Below, piece by piece: positions 20,882-24,800 of a DNA stretch of 24,800 bases. The stretch's first letter is position 1, and each line of letters opens with the position of its first letter. The translations under genes were made by a program, and so were the position numbers. The notes below the pieces were generated by a model, which had not been told where the DNA came from, made no database searches, and was given only the letters and a program-made list of their open reading frames with translations. The stretch is from a bacterium UBP15_UBA6099 (GTDB lineage: Bacteria; UBP15; UBA6099). The stretch is from assembly GCA_002435745.1 (NCBI GenBank), contig DIWT01000059.1, positions 1 through 24,800 on the forward strand, in the 5' to 3' direction.

Positions 20882-22762
20882 TCAGGGCAGCAGTATCGAG
20901 AAGTTTTCAGGCGGGTCGGTTATCCTGATGAATCCGACGGGGTCTTCGGGAGTTTCGAACCTTGATATGTCGAGCGCGGGAACGGTTCTGTGCGGAGACA
21001 TCCAGTGATACTTGAGGATAAGCTCGCCGCGCTCTGCGCGGGCGTTGCGCACATCGATGCGCCCGTATCCGGCAGAGACATCGCCGCCGCCGCGAATGAA
21101 GTATGAAGGCTCGAAACCGTAGACCTCGAATATGTCGAACCTTCCGACACGGTCGATAAGAGCATAGTAGCCGCTGAATTTCGAGAAGTATTCCTTGGCC
21201 GAGCCTGACCAGCAGACGATCCATTTCACGTTGTAAAGCTTGAGTCGGTTCAGCAACTCGTCAGGCCGGGAATCGGCGAGAGGCGAGCCGAACGCGCGGG
21301 CGTCGTAGAAACCGGCGCGCCTGTGTTTGAGGAACACGTAAGGGTAGGGGCCGCCGATGAATTCGCGTTCCGTCCAGACTCCGAAGAGCGCGGGGAGTTG
21401 CGATTTGCCGAATATCTGGCCTTCGCTTTCCTCGTCCATGGAGCCGGAGTCTTCGAGCATGACGCGGGCGCCGGGGGGCAGTTGTTTTAATACTTCGACG
21501 AGTTGCAGCGCGTCGGGCGGGGCGGGTTGGCGCAGGAGGTTGTCGTAGAAGAAATGGGCGCGGGCTGAGCCTATGACCATGAGAGCGGCGCAGACGAGCG
21601 CGGCGAGCAGGGCGGCGGCGCGGCCCGCGGAGCGGCGCGACCGGGATTCCGCCCATGAGGCGATGCCGACTCCGCCTGCCGCGGCCAGCGCGAACTGCGA
21701 GAGCGGGAAGTATCTGGACGGGTTGAGGGTCTGCCCGCCGGGGAGGAACGCGCCGTAGTAAGAGTAGAGCCAGAAGAAAGCGGCGAAGGCGGCGAGGAAG
21801 CCGGCGGAGCCGCGCGCCCCTCTGCGGCGCAGAGCGACAGCGCCCGCCGCGCCGGTTCCCAACAGCAGCCAGAGCGTGGCGGCGTGCGCCGCTCCGAACG
21901 CGCCGCCGAACTCGTGGTTGTTCATCGAGACCGACGCCGTGAAGTAGTCTTTAAATGGCCGCCAGATGTCGAGGTTCATCCAGAAACGAGCTTCGGGAAC
22001 GCTCTCCATGTCGGGCATAAAGCGGAACATGACGGCCAGCCACTGGATGTTGGCGAGGAGCATGGCGGCGGGGATTGCGGCGACAAGGACCGCCCTGAGG
22101 AAGCGCCGCCGCAGGAGCGCCCATGCCGCCGCCGCGAGGAACGCGGGAGCGAGAGCGACGGCGGAAGTCTTGTGGACGAACAGCGCCAGAGCGCACGCCG
22201 CTACGGCTCCCGCCCACGACGCCGCGCGCCCTTCTTTTGCGAACCTGAACACGAACGACGCCGCGAGGACGGACAGACAGGTTCCCGCGCCGGCCGTCGG
22301 CATCCCGCCGAGGAAAAACAGCATGGGCATTCCCGCCATGAAATAAGCTCCGCCGAGGGCCATGCCGAACGCGGCCTCGCTCCGGGTCAGCCCGAAATTC
22401 CTCAGAGAGACCCACCAGACGGGGGCGAAAAGAAGCAGCCCGATGGAGATAAAGGCTTTTAGGACGGAATCGACGGAGGCGTCCGGGAAGAGAACGGCGA
22501 GGCGCTGAAGAGCGATGTTGCTGTTCCAGACGAAGCCCAGAGGGAAACCGGCCATGAAATGCGGGTCGTAGCCCCATATCGCGCCGGACGCCGCGTGGAA
22601 CTCGCGCGCGGCTTCGCACTGGTATTTCAGCGCGGCGAAGTCGTTGAACAGCAGAGGGGCGTCCTTCATCCGGAAGCTGCGCTCTGCGTTGCCGGTAAGC
22701 AAAACAACCGCCAAGCCCCCGGCGAGAACATATATCCACGCTTTCGATATTTTTTTAATCAT
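20882..22762 (-). CDS. polytopic GT-C-like membrane glycosyltransferase or PTPS-related membrane protein
   Basis: This encodes 626 residues. A first transmembrane helix (about 8-24) leads to an extracytoplasmic loop with LFNDFAALKY and IWGYDPHFMAGFPLG. That pattern of an acidic residue followed by W-x-x-P and GxP is typical of large GT-C-fold or 6-pyruvoyl-tetrahydropterin-synthase-related membrane proteins. About ten further helices run to residue about 395. A soluble, probably periplasmic C-terminal domain of about 230 residues follows, ending in a DPPENFSILLP tail. These proteins usually transfer sugars from polyprenyl-phosphate donors. The gene's ATG lies inside the end of the radical SAM gene (8-nt overlap) and the preceding gene but one encodes a DPM1-like GT2 that could make such a donor. 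The acceptor is unknown. It is similar in plan, though not obviously in sequence, to the protein at 118-1818. Confidence 0.8.
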   Translation of the reverse strand: MIKKISKAWIYVLAGGLAVVLLTGNAERSFRMKDAPLLFNDFAALKYQCEAAREFHAASGAIWGYDPHFMAGFPLGFVWNSNIALQRLAVLFPDASVDSVLKAFISIGLLLFAPVWWVSLRNFGLTRSEAAFGMALGGAYFMAGMPMLFFLGGMPTAGAGTCLSVLAASFVFRFAKEGRAASWAGAVAACALALFVHKTSAVALAPAFLAAAAWALLRRRFLRAVLVAAIPAAMLLANIQWLAVMFRFMPDMESVPEARFWMNLDIWRPFKDYFTASVSMNNHEFGGAFGAAHAATLWLLLGTGAAGAVALRRRGARGSAGFLAAFAAFFWLYSYYGAFLPGGQTLNPSRYFPLSQFALAAAGGVGIASWAESRSRRSAGRAAALLAALVCAALMVIGSARAHFFYDNLLRQPAPPDALQLVEVLKQLPPGARVMLEDSGSMDEESEGQIFGKSQLPALFGVWTEREFIGGPYPYVFLKHRRAGFYDARAFGSPLADSRPDELLNRLKLYNVKWIVCWSGSAKEYFSKFSGYYALIDRVGRFDIFEVYGFEPSYFIRGGGDVSAGYGRIDVRNARAERGELILKYHWMSPHRTVPALDISRFETPEDPVGFIRITDPPENFSILLP

Positions 22763-23912
22763 CGCGGCCCCTCGCGGCGACGAAGTATCTCCGCCTGAAT
22801 TCTTTGTCGGAAGCCGCCTTGCGGACGAACCACGGGACTACGGCTCCGGAGAAGAAAACGGAAGGGTTGACGTCGCATTCGATCCAGCAACCGGGGCAGG
22901 TGAGGACTTTGCGGCGGACGGCGTCCGCGCGCGGGCCGCGCCACAGAGAGGAGAACGGCTCTGCGGCGGCGTTTCCGGCGGTTTCGCCGCGCAGGCCGCT
23001 GCAGGGGAACACATCGCCGCCGGGGGACATCCTGAAGTGGGCGAACATCGCCATGCACGGCGGGGCGGGCTCTGATTTGCCGCGCAGCAACCTGTTGGCC
23101 CCGCCCTCGTTCAGGTAGTCCTCGGAGACGTCTCGGAGGAAGGCCCCGGCGGAGCTTGCGCGGGCGCGCGCGGCGGCGGGAGAGCCTTTCGCGGCGGCGT
23201 GCGCGCGGTAGAAGCTCTCTATCTCCGCCCTCGTCATGTCCTCCTGCGTCTCGAACCCGCCGGGGGCGGCGTCCGTCTTGCCCTCGTGGTTCTTCGCGCC
23301 GAGGAAGACGCTGTGGCCGAGTCCGAGGCTTTCCGCCAGCCTGCCGACAGGCTCTATCTGGTCTAGGTTGCTTTTCAGCGCCGTCTGATTTATCCCCGCG
23401 TGGAATCCGAGGCGTTTTTTCAACTCGGACAGCCTGCGGAGCGTTTCCATAGCGCGCTCTGACGCTCCGGGGACGCCGCGCGCCTCGTCGTGGGCTGCGG
23501 TGAGCGCGTCGAGGCTGACCTGAATATGGAGCAGGCGGGCGAGACTGCCCGCGCTCTCGACCAGTTCCGCCGCCCTGTCCGGCAGTAGCCCGTTGGTGGT
23601 GACGTAGAAGAATCGCAGCGAAGGCGCTCGCTCCGCCGCCAGCCGGAAGAATTCGGGGAGGTCGTCCCTAAGGAACGGCTCGCCGCCCGTCACCCGGACG
23701 ACTTCGAGTTTCGAGAGTGCGGGGTCGCGGACGATTTCGCCGAGCCGAGCCGCGGGCAGTTCATCGCCCGGAGGCCAGCCGTGAATGTCGCACATCTTGC
23801 AGCGGGCGTTGCAGCGGTTGGTGATGTTGAGGGTCATCAGGAACGGAGGGGATGGCCGCCCGAAGGCTCTGCGCGCGCGCGCCGCCGCTATGTCCGCCAG
23901 CGTTCTAATCAT
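22755..23912 (-). CDS. radical SAM protein with SPASM-type C-terminal cysteines
   Basis: This encodes 385 residues. The radical SAM [4Fe-4S] motif is C34-x3-C38-x2-C41 (CNARCKMC), followed by the GGEPFLR SAM-binding segment and a VTTNG strand. The C-terminal region has further cysteines in an arrangement like SPASM/twitch domains: PPCMAMF, FPCSGLRGE and LTCPGCWIECD. Such proteins modify peptides or small molecules, or act in cofactor and polysaccharide clusters; the substrate cannot be predicted here. ATG 23912 overlaps the stop of the GT2 gene in the classic ATGA arrangement. The open frame continues upstream to 24560, but that part is an out-of-frame reading of the GT2 gene and was left out. 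The stop overlaps the next gene by 8 nt. Confidence 0.92.
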   Translation of the reverse strand: MIRTLADIAAARARRAFGRPSPPFLMTLNITNRCNARCKMCDIHGWPPGDELPAARLGEIVRDPALSKLEVVRVTGGEPFLRDDLPEFFRLAAERAPSLRFFYVTTNGLLPDRAAELVESAGSLARLLHIQVSLDALTAAHDEARGVPGASERAMETLRRLSELKKRLGFHAGINQTALKSNLDQIEPVGRLAESLGLGHSVFLGAKNHEGKTDAAPGGFETQEDMTRAEIESFYRAHAAAKGSPAAARARASSAGAFLRDVSEDYLNEGGANRLLRGKSEPAPPCMAMFAHFRMSPGGDVFPCSGLRGETAGNAAAEPFSSLWRGPRADAVRRKVLTCPGCWIECDVNPSVFFSGAVVPWFVRKAASDKEFRRRYFVAARGRDD

Positions 23913-24634
23913 CCCTTGCCGCTCCCGCGCCCGGCTGCCGATATCTCTTTCCTGAAACGTTTGAGGTCTTGATAGAGGATTTTCAGGTTGGCGGAGCTGA
24001 TGGAGCTTGAGCGGCCCGAGCGCCGGGGCGCGCAGGACACCGTGGACTCCTCCACCCGCCGACCCGCGAGGCTCATCCTTATCACAAGCTCGCCCTGCAT
24101 GAAAATCCCGTCGGTCGACGGCGGGGCGACGCTTTGGAGCGCGTCTCTTTTCAGCGCCTTGATGCCGCAGCCGAGGTCGCGCGCCGGAGAGCGGAAGAGC
24201 GCGCGGGCCATCGCGTTGTACGCCCAAGACATGGCGGCCCGCGCCGGGCCGTTGGGGTATCTCGCGCGGCGACCCTGAACGACGTCCGCGCCCGCCAGCA
24301 GCATGTCCAGCATAGCCGGGAGGTCGCCGGGGTCGTACTGTCCGTCGCCGTCCATCACCGCGATGAGCTGGTGAGTCGCGTGGGCAAGCCCGGTGGAGAT
24401 CGCCCCGCCGTGCCCCCTGTTCTTTTCGTGATGCAGAGCGGTCACTTCGGGATGCCGCGCCGCCAGAGCGTCCGCAGCAGCAGCCGTGCCGTCCGGGCTG
24501 CCGTCCTCGACGATGATGATTTCGAGCGCCCCGCACATCGGGCCTAGAACGTCCAGACACCGCAGAACCAGCGGCCCGATGTTCGCCTCGTCATGGTACG
24601 CCGGACATATCACGCTCACGGCCTCGTATCTCAA
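23909..24634 (-). CDS. DPM1-like family 2 glycosyltransferase
   Basis: This encodes 241 residues from TTG 24634, or 257 if GTG 24682 is used. It is a cytoplasmic-face GT-A enzyme of the dolichol/polyprenyl-phosphate mannosyl- or glucosyltransferase type. Motifs are VSVICPAYHDEANIG, IIVEDGSPDGT, the metal-binding DGDGQYDP, the acceptor-region FMQGELVIRM and a basic RRSGRSS segment matching the family's R..GeSk motif. There are no transmembrane helices. I prefer TTG 24634 because GGAG lies 7 nt upstream and the catalytic domain starts five residues later, whereas GTG 24682 has no ribosome binding site. It is the first gene of the leftward operon and overlaps the radical SAM gene by 4 nt. It probably makes a polyprenyl-phosphate sugar for the GT-C-like protein two genes downstream. 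That link is inference. Confidence 0.9.
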   Translation of the reverse strand: MRYEAVSVICPAYHDEANIGPLVLRCLDVLGPMCGALEIIIVEDGSPDGTAAAADALAARHPEVTALHHEKNRGHGGAISTGLAHATHQLIAVMDGDGQYDPGDLPAMLDMLLAGADVVQGRRARYPNGPARAAMSWAYNAMARALFRSPARDLGCGIKALKRDALQSVAPPSTDGIFMQGELVIRMSLAGRRVEESTVSCAPRRSGRSSSISSANLKILYQDLKRFRKEISAAGRGSGKG

Positions 24635-24755
24635 TACTCTGCTCCGTTTGATTCTCTGTCTGCCATGAATAAATCTTAACACAAACGGATAAGCGCGCCA
24701 CCCGCGCGGAGAAATAGGGTTGATGCGAATGCTTGAATGAAGTTCGAATAAGTTT

Positions 24756-24793
24756 GCGGGGAAACCATTTTTTGCAAAAACAGGTTTCCCCGC
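24756..24793. repeat. strong inverted repeat at the window end
   Basis: GCGGGGAAACC at 24756-24766 pairs perfectly with GGTTTCCCCGC at 24783-24793. Inside it TTTTT at 24769-24773 pairs with AAAAA at 24776-24780 around a GC dinucleotide, giving a two-part stem. Neither strand has a trailing T-tract, so it is not a clear terminator. It lies 120 bp or more upstream of the GT2 start and could be an operator, a repeat family member or the end of a neighbouring element. Positions 24683-24755 hold no supported gene. Confidence 0.55.
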
Positions 24794-24800
24794 GCCCCTT

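Noticed and set aside
23913..24560. A long N-terminal extension of the radical SAM protein
   Set aside because: It is an out-of-frame reading of the GT2 gene, which has all its motifs in its own frame; the ATGA overlap marks the real start.
1..24800. CRISPR arrays, insertion sequences, phage genes, tRNA or rRNA
   Set aside because: No regularly spaced repeats, transposase or integrase motifs, or tRNA-like cloverleaf with a T-loop were seen on either strand.

Overview
The window reads as chromosomal DNA of a Gram-negative, probably anaerobic or facultatively anaerobic bacterium with mostly high GC. Evidence is a periplasmic multiheme cytochrome c, a TAT-exported iron-sulfur subunit, a very large predicted outer-membrane protein, and housekeeping genes of ordinary bacterial type (rsmI, maf, ubiB-like). 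I cannot name the species. The mix of an Hmc/Cbc-like respiratory module, a SprA-like surface protein and an ARPP-1 protein fits deltaproteobacteria-like or uncultured candidate lineages. I see no transposase, integrase, phage gene, CRISPR array, tRNA or rRNA.

Left part (1-5.9 kb, minus strand). A polytopic GT-C-like membrane protein with a TTG start (118-1818) is followed by about 470 bp of non-coding DNA holding several hairpins and a strong terminator. Next comes a three-gene respiratory operon transcribed leftwards: a HybA/HmcB-like four-cluster [4Fe-4S] protein, a HybB/NrfD-like membrane quinol subunit and a 13-heme cytochrome c. Together they look like a membrane quinone:periplasmic cytochrome oxidoreductase.

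Centre (5.9-18.1 kb, plus strand). The genes are a soluble histidine kinase with three GAF-type sensor regions, a UbiB/AarF-family atypical kinase, RsmI, a 1589-residue exported protein with two cohesin-like domains ahead of a long beta-rich, SprA-like and probably barrel-forming region, a family 2 glycoside hydrolase and a small membrane protein overlapping its end. A CRP/FNR-like palindrome lies between the respiratory operon and the kinase.

Right part (18.1-24.8 kb). Maf pyrophosphatase (minus) and a double split-barrel flavin-type protein (plus) diverge. They are followed by a tight leftward operon of a DPM1-like GT2 glycosyltransferase, a radical SAM/SPASM enzyme, a second GT-C-like membrane protein and an ARPP-1 protein. 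The first three genes overlap by 4 and 8 nt, so they probably act together, plausibly in polyprenyl-phosphate-linked glycan or lipid modification. The two most interesting items are the cohesin-plus-barrel surface protein and this radical SAM glycosyltransferase operon. The window ends in a strong inverted repeat.
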